This document shows, in pieces, positions 39,897 through 51,769 of a stretch of 64,000 nucleotides of DNA. Position 1 is the first letter of the stretch. Each line of letters opens with the position of its first letter. A model generated the notes under the pieces. The model was not told the DNA's origin. It searched no databases and saw only the letters and a program-made list of their open reading frames with translations. This DNA comes from Azolla caroliniana (Eukaryota > Polypodiophyta), in the NCBI GenBank assembly GCA_043228905.1, contig JBHGNT010000011.1, positions 15,376,001 through 15,440,000 of the forward strand. Direction: 5' to 3'. The translations under genes were made by a program, and so were the position numbers.

Positions 39897-41220
39897 TTAT
39901 TGTGTAATGTCTTCACTACTCCCCCTCAAGCTTGGCAGGTCAAGGATCGTCAATCCAAGATCGGTCATGAATTGCCACAACTTGTCAGCTCCTAAGGCTT
40001 TAGTGAAGATGTCGGTCGTTTGAAGATTTGTGCTAATGTGTTGTAGGTCGACATCGCCAGCTAGAATGCACTCTCGGATCAAGTGATAGTGCACTTCGAT
40101 GTGCTTTGTCCGCGGGTGGAACACCGGGTTTCGAGCCAGATAGATTTGATGAAGATATTGTGTTATCTTCGAATGCCAAGCACGTGGTGCTTGCTTGAGG
40201 CCGTAGGGGGGCTTCTTGAGTCGGCATACAGCTTTCGGAAGGGTGCTTGAGTTGAAGCCGGGTGGTTGTATCATGTACACCTTTTCTTCTAATTCGCCTT
40301 GTAGAAAGGCGTCTTTGACGTCCATTTGATGGAGGTGCCACCCTTTCGCCGCGGCAAGCGCAATTACGGTCCACACCGTCGTCATCTTTGCCACTGGGGA
40401 CCAGGTTTCTTCGTAGTCAACGCCATGTGTCTGAGCGTATCCTTTCGCTACGAGTCGAGTTTTGTAGCGGTTTACGAAGCCATCGGCGTTATACTTCACC
40501 TTGTAGATCCATCTGCATCCGATCGCCTTTTTGTGTGGTGAGATGGGAACGAGATCCCACGTCTCGTTCTTGCGTAGTACCTGCATCTCATCGTTCATGG
40601 CTTCGATCCATCGCGGATCCTTGGCTGCTTCGGAGAATGTTTCCAGCTCCCGTATTGTTGCTACCTTCATAATAAAGGCGTAATGGTACGCCATATAATC
40701 GTTGTAGCCGAATCGGCTCGTGAGCAAAGGTCTCCTCGTAGTCAACTCCGTGCGATTTGGTGTAGCCTTTCACTACGAGACGCGCTTTGTAGCGGTTGAC
40801 GGAGCTGTAGGCGTTGTACTTCACTTTGTATATCCATCTGCATCTGATCGCCTTTTTGTGTGGTGAGGTGGGAACGAGATCCCACGTCTCGTTCTTGCGT
40901 AGTGCCTGCATCTCCTTGTTCATGGCTTCGATCCATCGCGAATCCTTGGCTGCTTCGGAACAGGTTTCCGGCTCTCGTACTGTTGCTACCTTCATCATAA
41001 AGGCGTAATGGTACGCCATATAATCGTTGTAGCCGAATCTCCTTACGGGGTTCTTTTCACGGGTGGATCGGCGAAGCTCTTCATTTGCAGAGATGAGGGC
41101 TTTCTTAGCTCCGATTGGTACCTCGAAACCGCCAAACTCACTGTCGAATGACTGAGTCGACTCATCCTCGTCGAAGTGATCGTCTGCATATTCCGCCATT
41201 TTCGACTTGCCTTTGTCCAT
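39897..41220 (-). pseudogene. CopD pol remnant: integrase tail linker, duplicated RT N-terminus, fused RNase H end
   Basis: From 41220 an acidic linker leads into the RT N-terminus (WIEAMNKEMQALRKNETWDLV...GVDYEET). After 21 nt the same RT segment starts again (40715 down to 40411) and continues to KPPYGLKQAPRAWHSKITQYLHQ. That joins directly to IYLARNPVFHPRTKHIEVHYH of RNase H. The YVDD catalytic region is deleted. It ends at TAA 39897 (SLRGSSEDITQ). Reverse-transcriptase activity is impossible. Confidence 0.83.
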
Positions 41221-41571
41221 CTTCGGGCTAGGCCGTGATGTGCTTTAATTGCTCAAAGGCTCTTGTGGTCCGCTCATTCGGGTCGTGATCGGACTTCATC
41301 TCGCGTGAATCGAGAATGAACATCCGGCCCTCTCTTCGTCCGCGTGCGATGAGTCGGCCCTCTTTTTCGATGAAGCAACCGACTTGATTAAATCGAACTT
41401 ACATCCCTTGCTCTACAATTTGGCCGACATTTTTAATGTAATTTTGCTTACCTTCTTTTCCAAACGGAACATTGTCGATGTGCCGAATCGGGTGCGTAGT
41501 GTCATCTCCGGTTTCGACATAACTGGGTCACTCCGGCTCTCGAAGTTCGAGAAACCATTCTTTATCAGATG

Positions 41572-42164
41572 TCATATGGTTTGAGGCTCCGGAGTCAACA
41601 AACCATACGTCCTCCGGATTGAGGGCACTAGTTGAGGTTTCATTATGAACATTCCGCCACGGTCGAAGTTGTGTGCATACATTCCGCCACGATCTTCGTA
41701 GTCGGAGTTGTTCCCGTACATTCCGCTATACTCTTCATAGTCGGAATTGTGCGCGTACATTCCGCCACGGTCGGAGTTGCGTGCATACATTCCGCCACGA
41801 TCTTCATAGTCAGAGTTGTGCCCGTACATTCCACTATACTCTTCGTAGTCGGAATTGTGCGTGTAATTTGTGAGTTGTCGGCTTGTGGAAGTCGATTCGT
41901 GCATCTTCTTTCGGCACTCTTCTTCGTGGTGGCCGAGCTTTCCGCAATATCCGCATTCAGTTGCGTTTTGACGGCTCGGGCCGGAGTGGAAGCTCCCCCT
42001 TCTTGCGAAGGTTCCTCATTGGCTTCCATTTTGCGGCCGAAATTGGGAGTTGTTGTCGTAGGTCGGATCTCGTCCGCCTTGTCCTTGGCCGAATTGGCCT
42101 CTCGCTCGTCCGCGTCCTCTTCCTCCGTTCGAATGCGTGTAGAGCATGTAGCCTTCCGACTCAT
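41572..42164 (-). pseudogene. CopD gag C-terminus, GMY-repeat linker and protease start
   Basis: It contains the EEPSQEGGAS stretch continuous (the site where CopC entered CopA), the zinc-knuckle region, and a linker with about three rounds of a Tyr-Ser-Gly-Met-Tyr / Asp-Arg-Gly-Gly-Met-Tyr repeat (41640-41860). CopA has about one and a half rounds. A protease box VDSGASNHMTS is readable at about 41600-41570. The pieces lie in different frames. Confidence 0.78.
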
Positions 42165-42167
42165 TGC

Positions 42168-42506
42168 TCATTGTACGCACGTGGTTTTCTTCGACCAATA
42201 GCATTGATTGGAGCTCGAAGAAGGAGGGAGATTCTCCCATGCCTCCTTCGACGTCTTGGCTCCGCGAATGTAGCCGAGCATGTGATCATGAACACATGTC
42301 GCCAAGCAATACATCACACAGCTTGCGGCTTGCTCCCATGTCGCGTATCCGGGAGCCGCTTCGGCGGGCCGATCTTCATGCGCTCCTTTGATGTAGCTCC
42401 AATAGCCTTGTCCAACAAGGTATTGGTGCATCTTGTACTCCCAAGATGCGAAGTTGGTTCGATCCAACTTCTCGGTAGGGAGAGCGCTCCCCATTTGAGT
42501 ATTCAT
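42168..42506 (-). pseudogene. CopD gag N-terminal fragment
   Basis: MNTQMGSALPTEKLDRTNF... through VMYCLATCVHDHMLGYIRGAKTSKEAWENL matches CopA Gag without the CopA frameshift. After WENL about 260 bp present in CopA are missing. The sequence joins straight to the FFELQSM region, out of frame, and stops. Confidence 0.82.
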
Positions 42507-42671
42507 TATGTCGATTCTTCTTCTTCTTCTTCTTCTTCTCTCTTTGAATGCGAGCTATGTAGCGAAGCTACTATAGCGATGAGCCAGTTCTTGGTCATCG
42601 GCATGGAACACAACACACGATCACGATGAGGCGAATGGGCTAGATCGAGCTACCAAATCGCTCTAATACCA

Positions 42672-42723
42672 TGTAAAGAATCGGGTGTGATTCTTGTGTA
42701 GCGGAATAGGTGTGAATTGTGTG

Positions 42724-42777
<54 letters not shown>

Positions 42778-43077
42778 AGTGAGACACAGAGTATACGCAA
42801 GGTAGATTATATTAACAAAGGAGAAAGACTTGACACAATACAAGGTGGGAGGAGGGTGCTTTATATAGTCACCCTCTCTCTTCATTAACTACAAGATTCA
42901 TGGAGCATGGGGAATGTGAAAGCTCATAAGTTATGTGTCATAGAATATGATTCTATGACTCATACTAAATGCTAGAATACAAAGAGGTGACATAATGGTG
43001 ACGCTTGACCGTTGGAGTGTCTATTCACTCTTAAGGTGAGTTCACACACTAGACCAAGTTGAGCTTGATTCTCAACA
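42672..43077 (-). repeat. 5' LTR of CopD (406 bp)
   Basis: It has a longer (GA)n tract (42726-42774). The TATA dyad GAGGGTG/CACCCTC is perfect near 42853-42877. The primer site (TGGTATTAGAGCG on the minus strand, one change from the iMet site) abuts it at about 42671. Confidence 0.9.
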
Positions 43078-43082
43078 AGCCT

Positions 43083-45363
43083 AAAACTGTAATCCTTGGA
43101 ATGTACACTTAGAGCCTCGTAATCGTACTGATATTTTTTGTCCAAGGACTAGATTGTGTTGGGAAGAGAATATTGTTAATACCCTGAATTACCAACTAAT
43201 ACTAATCAATAGTCATGGTTAGAATTAACGTTATACTCTTGAATTATAAAAATAGTAGATCACGACTTGTGACTAATTAGCAAGATGAAGAAAACAAGAA
43301 AATGAACACAAGGGTTAAAGAACAAAGGAATAAAAAATTATCAACTTACGTAATTTTTCATTAGTGCAATGTTAATTACAAGTTGTTGATAATACAATGA
43401 CTAGGGTCTTAACTTATAATTAGGAAAATGATTGAGAGAGAGAGAGAGAGTATAATAGAATAGAAATTTTATCGTCCATGATGAGGTCAAATTTGACCTA
43501 TGGGACCAAATCAACATATCATCTTATATGTGAATCTTGACTATATAGTAAAATATCTCCATGTGAAAATAATGCATGGACTTATGTGCTCACCATTCTT
43601 GGGGGAAGTTTGAGTATGACACTCACATTATCATGCCCATTTAACAAGTCATCATATATTTCACGAATTAACTTATATGATGAGCATGCGATAACTAAGT
43701 TGTATTCATCTTCCATTAGGTTTTCATTCCATACCTTCATGTTTGCATGTTGATGCCATGATCGTACCTGAACACCTAACTTGCACGAGCTAGTTCGGAG
43801 TAGTGTTAAGGCTCTTTCATAGCCAAGGGTCAAGGGAGTAGTGAGGTGTGATTGGATATGTTTTGACATTTTTTACTTGTATTGAGATATAGATAGATAG
43901 ATTATTTTATTGTCTTCAGAGGTAAAATATGACCTATGAGACCAAAAATATTACATTTCATGTGATAAGTGTGAAAGTGAGTCGCGACTCTCAATGTTCA
44001 AGAACTTTACAAATGAATGTTGCAATCGAGAGTGCACATTGTGATTGTGAGAGAAATTTGTGCAAGGATTGGGCTTGGTCGAAGATGTGTGGAAAGCATG
44101 GTCGAATATGATCAAAGGCAAAGAATTGTATCAAAGTGTGATGCTCAAACTCTTGAACTTGTTTAGCACAAAGTGTGCATAGTCAACCACTTTCATCACT
44201 TGTGCCCCAACGCCCCATCTCAAATCGCAATGCTCTTTATAATATGACCATGTTTCTTCTCTTCATTTGGTCCATGACCAATTTATATTGGAAATATTAA
44301 TCCATATAAGGTTTGTTAAAACTAAAGAAAATGACATTATTTCTTGTAACAAGGCTCAAGGCCAAGTAGAGCTCTTTAGTATAGTTGAAATGCATTCACA
44401 CTGACACGCTTGCGATTACATTATATCAATGAGAAGAAACCACTAACATTTTTTTATGAGATCCTAAAGATACAAACACATTAAATTGGCCAAATTGGTA
44501 CTTCAAGTATCTAAGAGCTTTTCTCTTAAATCGGTTACAAGGATTTCATATTAAAAATGATTAATGAAACATTGAAAACGAACTAATTTTCACCTTAATG
44601 AGTAATTTTCCATGCAAAAACTTGGATACATAACGACAATTGTATGCAAGAACGATGTGGCAATATTGAATATAATAAGATATCACGTGTTAAATCATAA
44701 TGTAAGATATTATCAACATCCCCACAAATGTTTGCTTTTACGAACTTGGGTCTGGACTTACTTTTTTCATGACCCAAGGGTTGAAAATATTACGATGCAT
44801 AAACCAATGGTAACAAACAATATAAAGAAAGAAGCATATAAACAATTACAAATGTAGAACAACATGATAAACTCCTTAACAATTAGATTATCTCATGTGC
44901 TTCATGTAATGTATATTGTAAAAGGATATTTATGTTGTCAAAATTCAAGAAGGATATAGAGGCCCACTCCACGGAGATCAACACACGAGGAGATATAGTG
45001 TTTGAGGTCAGTAGACAAGTACATGCAAATGGAAGTGCTAAGAATCTCATTTGCAGATACAAGAGTATGTTATTTGGATGCATATACAAAAGGCACAAAT
45101 TTTGTATGATTCTGGAGGACTAAGTGCACTCTATGTAACATGGCTTTAATAGAATAAGATGATAAAGATTACAAAATTACCATGATACTGGCTTGAGCAT
45201 CATCATTGTGTGTGCTTCATTTTGATTTGGAATGGGTTTATATAAGGCATCACAAATGTTCATGACAAATTAGTAACCTATTCAAATTCCCCGATTATAA
45301 ATACTTAAAAAAACAACAAGAAGTTTTTGACAACCATGGGTATACGGTATACCCTAACAAAAT
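43083..45363. other. AT-rich intergenic region
   Basis: No gene is supported. It has a (GA)n run at 43434-43450 and one degraded retroelement-like open frame at 43582-43869, listed separately. The other short frames lack recognisable motifs or codon bias. Confidence 0.5.
43582..43869 (-). pseudogene. unrecognised 95-codon frame resembling a LINE RT C-terminal tail
   Basis: I do not recognise a specific gene. The pattern ...RALTLLRTSSCKLGVQ... followed by MEDEYNLVIACSSYKLIREIYDDLL resembles the tail of many non-LTR retrotransposon polyproteins (R-x2-h-x2-hRTSSH, then EDEyH-x3-C-x2-Y-x2-IR). The usual first Cys pair and the His are not present, and there is no RT upstream, so it is at best a relic. 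Confidence 0.3.
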
Positions 45364-45381
45364 AACACTAAACCTCACACT

Positions 45382-45756
45382 GTGAGAAGGAAACAACCAA
45401 CGTGGGGGTTGGTAGTTCCACCTTTGGCCACTTCCTCCTAGCATCACCATAGGTGTGTTCTGCCATTTTTGCCAAAAGCGCAAACGGGCAGTGGCCACGT
45501 CATTGGAGTGGTTGTAAACCTTGTCCAATTGCCCTCATGGAGTCTGTTCATACTGACCGACACTAAAGGCCACTGCTTTTAGTTATAGGTATCTACTTAC
45601 TTTAGGTCGTCGGTTTGAAATACTATGTAAGTAGTCTCATTTTCTTGATCTTGATCGGAGGGAGATTCCCCGTTTTGTGTATAAGCTTCCTTGTATAGTC
45701 TCCTTGTAATAATCCTTCCTAACTAATGGGAAAGTAGCTTTATTTTGGAAAAAAAA
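45382..45756 (+). mobile_element. poly(A)-tailed retroinsertion (375 bp) with 18-bp target duplication
   Basis: The duplication AACACTAAACCTC(A/G)CACT is present at 45364-45381 and 45757-45774 with one mismatch. The insert ends in an A run (45749-45758), the signature of L1-type target-primed integration on the plus strand. No convincing pol III A/B boxes are found. The 3' part (GATCTTGATCGGAGGGAGATT ... TAGCTTTATTTTGG) looks like a LINE 3' end or a processed transcript. It could be a 5'-truncated LINE, a LINE-derived SINE, or a retrocopy. Confidence 0.75.
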
Positions 45757-45774
45757 AACACTAAACCTCGCACT

Positions 45775-48700
45775 AACTACATATTATATGTATGTTTGAC
45801 TATTAAAATAATATGATAGTTACGTAAATATAATAGTGTACAAAGACTAGGTAAATGGCACAAGAAACTAGCAATGCTTTGAATCTCAATGTACCTTATT
45901 CTTATCACGTCAATAGAGAGGTTCCAAATAGTCATGGTCCGTAGACACTTGATAGTTTAAATTGTTGTCGCGTACAAACATATTTTGATATTTTTATCAC
46001 ATCTCTACTTTAAAAAGACCATACACTAGACCCTTAATTTTGAATTGTAAATATATGTAATTAGTAAGTATTAAGAACCTAAAATTGATGACTAATGCCA
46101 CATTATAGTTATTTAAAAAGGATTTCTAATACTCACACGTATTTGATATTGTAGTACTGCATTTGTATAGTAACAAAATATTGGACCCATTTTTGTAGGT
46201 TTATATTTAAGATGGGAAAAAAATATAATTGGCATTTTCTTGGCAAGACAACCGTCTAAATCCTCCTCTTTTTGCTTCTTTTTCTTTGATTTTTTGCAAC
46301 TTGCATTGTGATCTATCTTCGCCATCATAGTCTCCATGCTTTCTCAATATATTTGATCAAAGTATTTCAAGAACTTTGCTAGCGAGCCCTTGAATTAAAT
46401 GTGCACTTTGGCACAAAGGTGTAATAAAAGTGTGTAAAGAGACGTCAAGATCCAACACATATGATAGATGTATGGTATGCTACATATGTTACAATCATGT
46501 GACACATTCAAACAAAATCATATGTTCTAACAAGCATGGTAATTGATAATATGAAGCAATATATTAAAACAATGGAAGTCCAAAGGAAACAAGAAGGACC
46601 CATACTCCTTTTGAACAGGTACTCCTCCTTTTGAACAGGTTATTGCTTATGTCTTTTGGATCCCATCTTTGCAATAATAAAACAAGGTGGAGAGCATTGA
46701 ACGACTTGTCTTGTTCCAATATGGGTGCTACTCTGTGCATACCCTTTAAACCACTATCACAATATCATCTTCAACATATTTCCGTTCAATTGGAAACATG
46801 ATGGATACATATTGTAGTATTAAGCCATTTCTATCGATATAGGCATTTTTGTTTAGAGGGCCATGCAATGGTTTTTACTCATTTTAATGTTGAAAATGTG
46901 ACAATTCCAAAGTTGTGAAGCCATTTTTTGTGAGCAAAATTTGAAATAAAGAAACAAGGAGTTGCTTGATATCAACCCAAACTTGTAACAATATTCTATA
47001 ACATGTATGATATTGAACCCATTGATCGAGGTTTGAAGTCACAATCCTTCAATTACAAAGCACAAACTTGACCACCATGTTATCATGGTTAATATTCCAT
47101 CTTTTGAGGATACAGGCAATAATTTGTGAAAAGAAAACTTTACCATGTCTTAATGTATTGGCTTAATGTAGTTAAAACCTCCAAGAGACTCATTGATATT
47201 ACATATACATGCCATGTAATGGAACTCCATATTTCTGTGTCACAAATATGTCAGATGTATATATAACATGTTAAAATGAACATTGTTTTTTGAATGTTTC
47301 TAGCTTTTTTGAATTTATAATGGGACCATTTTCGAATTATCCAAAACATTCAATAAGATAACATTATCAAGTGATTTTATTCGAGTATGAACCTAACCAT
47401 TTTGATGCAATTGGAAAGAATGTTAATCTTACAAGATCATCATTACAACATTATGTAAACAATTAACTACAACTCATTACATGGATGTATTGAACAACTC
47501 GCTATATATGCAATACTATGGTCTTTGAAAAACCATAGAATAATATAAAAAATATTGTCGTAATAGTTGTGATGTAGTTGCAAAGAAAGTTTACTATGCA
47601 ACATTGAAACTTAATCGACAATTCAAGTAACCAACTATGGGCACACAAAGTTGCTCTATTACAAATTAGTAGTAGATAGAGATGCAATATGGCCCCTTAT
47701 TCCCACCACAACACTTAGTTATTTTAAAAACTACTATGGCCCATCAGAGAACATACACAACTAACAGAAGGGGAATGCAATCTCCTGGACTCTTTAGAGT
47801 AGGCAAGAATAACCACATAAAGAAGGGATGATCAAGGTCTACCATAAATCAATCAACATATGTGATCTTATGTGCTAGGTTGGATTTATTATATCAAATT
47901 GGTTCGAGTCTTGAAAACATTTGAACGCAAAAAAAAGCTCCTATAAGGATCTTGAGTAAAAAGAAGTCCATAGAAAAGGAATACTAAGAGTCGCGTGCTA
48001 ACCCTTGGAAAATAATACTAACATCACCGAGAGGGCAAAATAGTTATAGCAAGTTGAAAGTTCAATAAAGTCAAAGAAAGTTTGGTGGGCTAGTTACATA
48101 TAGTTGAACAAAACTTTGCCAAAGTCACGTGCCAAGGGATAGGGAGAGGATATTATGATGTATCAAATTTTTATATCAAAGATTGCGCAAATCAATGGTA
48201 CAAGCCGAAGGAGAAAGTCATGAGCAGAGTAAAGCTTCTACTTCCATTTACCTTTTTTCTTTCTCGTCTTTAAGTGATATTGTCAAGGTGCAAGAAATGA
48301 GGGAAAACCTGAACCCACAGGTGATATAGCTAGAACCTAAAGTGTGAGGCCTTAACATTCAGTGAAGTGTCAAACCCATGTATTTCCCATCGTTTCCTCT
48401 CATTTGTTTGGCATTACTATAATTGTCTCTCGCTTATGGTGGTGTACAATCAGCTTATTTAACATTATCCATATAGCCTCTAAATCTATGATATTGCATG
48501 ATGTTCTAAAATATTCCAATTCCAAGGGAAGGTGTCAACTCACAAGAATCACTTTGTCTATAGCACCAAATAATATTTCTGCTCCTCTTTTCAAAAACTT
48601 TGAGATACATATTACTTTGCACTTACTAACCTTTATTCTGCCATGTGCAATTGACTTGCTCAAGCATATCCAAAGTATCTCTCAAACTTCACACGCGTTC

Positions 48701-49568
48701 TTCCAATACATCATTAAGTAAAACTTTCATCGCATTTCATTTGATGTATTATCGTGAAACATGAGCAATCACATTTAAGGCATTTGCAATATAGAGCACT
48801 ATATTTGAATGTATGATTCTTCAGACAGACTGAAGAGGGTATACATCACATCATCTAACAGTATTGTGTGTGTTATTACCTTCTAACCATTTCAACAATA
48901 TTACTTCTCATAAATCAAATTTGGCTATGCATGAGATAACATTTAGTCCATACATAAAAAAACCAAAATCCTTTTGATGGCGCAATCAATCCTAGACTTT
49001 GGCTAAGGTGACAAACCTAGATCAGTGCAACAGGTAGTAAAATATCAGAACTAAGATTAAGATCATTAGGCCATCATAAAGATAACTTTGAATCCTCTAT
49101 TACCCTTCGAAAAACTGACATACTATCCAAGCTATCAATTACTAACCACAGCACAAGGATATAAACATGTGTATATTATACCTGTAACACAAATGCACTA
49201 TTGTTTTGTTGACAAATCCTTTGAAATTTCAATCATTGGACATACACCAGCATCTCTTGGTTAACAATGTAAGTGATATGAAAGAAAGAAGAAAAGAGTA
49301 AAAGAAAGAGCCATACATTTCAACTAACCATACTGTGTTTCATCCCAAAGGACCAAAAGGCTAAATGTGTGAATGTGAACCTTTTTGGGTGACATTCCAC
49401 ACTTTCATGAAATTTCACTTTCAGTCCCAGTCCTTTTGCAAACCCATCTGTTTTCTCTCAATCTCCAAGATCTAAGGGATGTGTATACTTTTTTAGGGTT
49501 TTTCTTCTACCTTTGGTCTGTGTACCTTATACCCTCATAGGACATGTTCAAACCTACAGTAGCCCATT
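45775..49568. other. AT-rich intergenic region downstream of the ALFIN-like gene
   Basis: No gene is supported. A 22-bp near-perfect tandem duplication (TACTCC..CTTTTGAACAGGT twice) lies at about 46608-46642. The last 250 bp or so (49320-49568) would be the 3' UTR and terminator region of the ALFIN-like gene; no polyadenylation signal is certain. Confidence 0.5.
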
Positions 49569-51732
49569 TCATAATCGCAGCTTTTTGGTACTGCATGATG
49601 GACACTTATATTGCTTGATGAGCTCAGCTCTTGCTGGCGTTATCTTCACACATTTCCCATGGAACCATTGCTCACAAACGTCACAACATATCCAAAATTC
49701 ATCTGAAGCATAATTCTCACCACATTTCCCACAGAGGGCATTCTCATGCTCATCTTCTTCCTCCTCCTCTTCTTCTTCTTCTTCCTCTTCTGGTTCTTCA
49801 GTCTTTCTCGATGATGGCGGAGGAGGTTGTCGAATCGGCTTTTGCTGCAATTCCGACAATAATACTAAGTACTTGTTTGGTTATGGGCCTGGTCTGATGA
49901 TGAGATTCTTATAACCATGTTTATTAGGTTAATCATGTAATTAAGAGAATGTGATACCTTTTGACCAGATAACATTTCTATTGGGCAATGTAGTGAGAAC
50001 ATAGAAATATATCTTATTACCGGTTTTACCGCCGAGGAGCTCTTTGCCTTGTTGGTGTTGCTCATGCCTCGAACTGGTTTCCGTTCCATCATCACATCAT
50101 ATAGCGTGGGAAGATCACTTATCAGCCCAAATAGCTTTTTCCTGTTTCCAAACACATCAAAAGTCGTGATTTCACCATTCCCGCTAGATAGTTGCTTTTC
50201 ATCTGATTGTTTACATATGAATAAATCATTACACATGACTAGATTATTGGATATCATTGAACTAGATCAAGCTTTCTCATGATACGACATAACGATAAGA
50301 ACTCCACAGTTTGAAAAATTGTCACAACATACCTTTCAACCTTGTCAAACCTTGCAGCATAGAAAAAGGCTACTGCAAGGAGCCATGAATCACTATGAAC
50401 TGCAACAAGTGAGAGCCAATCATGTCGATCCATGCCATCACGCGAGAAGTTGATACCTAACACAGGCTCTGGAAGCTCCGAGGGCACCTCCTCTACTGGT
50501 AAAGTCACCACCCATTTTGCATCTGGGAAACCATACAGGCATAAATTCTCTCTCCCTGCAAAAAAAACACATGAATGAAGTAAAATGTGGTGAATCAAGC
50601 GTGTACGTTCTGTCTCTCTTAGGATATACCCTTGTAATAAGCCAGTTTTTATTAGGGCTACACCCTAGTGGTAAGCCAAGAAGTTTCTATGAATGCATAC
50701 ACCTGGGTTCAAATCTCACTATCCTTGTACTACTTTACCAGATGTCATTGACCGATGTGAAGGCTGAACACATGACATTCGGGTCACCATATGATAACCT
50801 TCTCATTGCAGTGTTGTCTGTCTTGATTCATTATTGTCAAAGTGTGGTCTCGTTCTCTCTCTCTCTCTCAACTATCAGGGTATCTACAATATTCAAATCT
50901 CACTAAAAGCACTACTTTACAAGATGACAATGCAAAAAGCATAGGCTTTGAATGCATGACCTTCATGTACACAACAGCTCCTTGGTCCAGCAGAGAGGAT
51001 AAAGAATCTGTGTGACGGAGTTATATCAATTTCCCAAATCAAATAAATAACTGACAAACTACCACAAGCCACTGTGGAATGCCAGGGCTTTGACACATGA
51101 CCTAGGCTCTGCCAGATAACCTTATCAACCGTGCTACAACTGCTTTGGACAAATCTATATATATCTCTCTCTCTCAAACACACAGACAGGGTCATGCTCT
51201 ACCGGTGTTTTGAGGACGAGAATACATCACCATTACCACCTTTCGCTCTTAAGGGTTGTACCCTAGGGCTAAAGAAGCCATATCCTTTATGAAACCATAG
51301 ACCTGGGGTTCAAAGCTCAAACCACAAACCAATTTCACCAGACAACACATCCAAAACTTAGGGTTTTGATTCTTGAACACGTAACCCCTTCCTCCCTCCA
51401 CCGCAAAATCTTCCCAGCTGAGCTACTATATACCCATGAAGTTCTCTTTCTTGCTCACTCCCTTTTCAAATCCCACAGAAAGAGAACCCAATCAGCAGGC
51501 AAGCTAAATCCTCCAGAAAGGAAAAAGAGAAATCCACATCGAGAACACAAATTCTTGAGGGAAAAGATGGATAAGGATCCAATTCCGCAGGGGAAACGAA
51601 GAAGAGAAGAGAGCACCCACCTGGATCACATTGCTTGACGAAATCGTCGACATCTGCAGAGAAGAAGAGAGAAGGAGATGAATTAAAACGAAACAATGGG
51701 AAAAGAAAAACAGAGTAGAGGTGGGGATGAAA

Positions 51733-51769
<37 letters not shown>

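Larger units (their letters stand above)
39248..43077 (-). mobile_element. Ty1/copia retrotransposon 'CopD', internally deleted CopA relative
   Basis: LTRs 39248-39630 and 42672-43077 match CopA LTRs closely. The flanks GGCCT/AGCCT are a 5-bp duplication with one change. The internal region is only about 3.0 kb. It lacks part of gag, the integrase core, and most of RT-RNase H, and contains a tandem duplication of the RT N-terminal segment. It cannot be autonomous. Confidence 0.92.
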
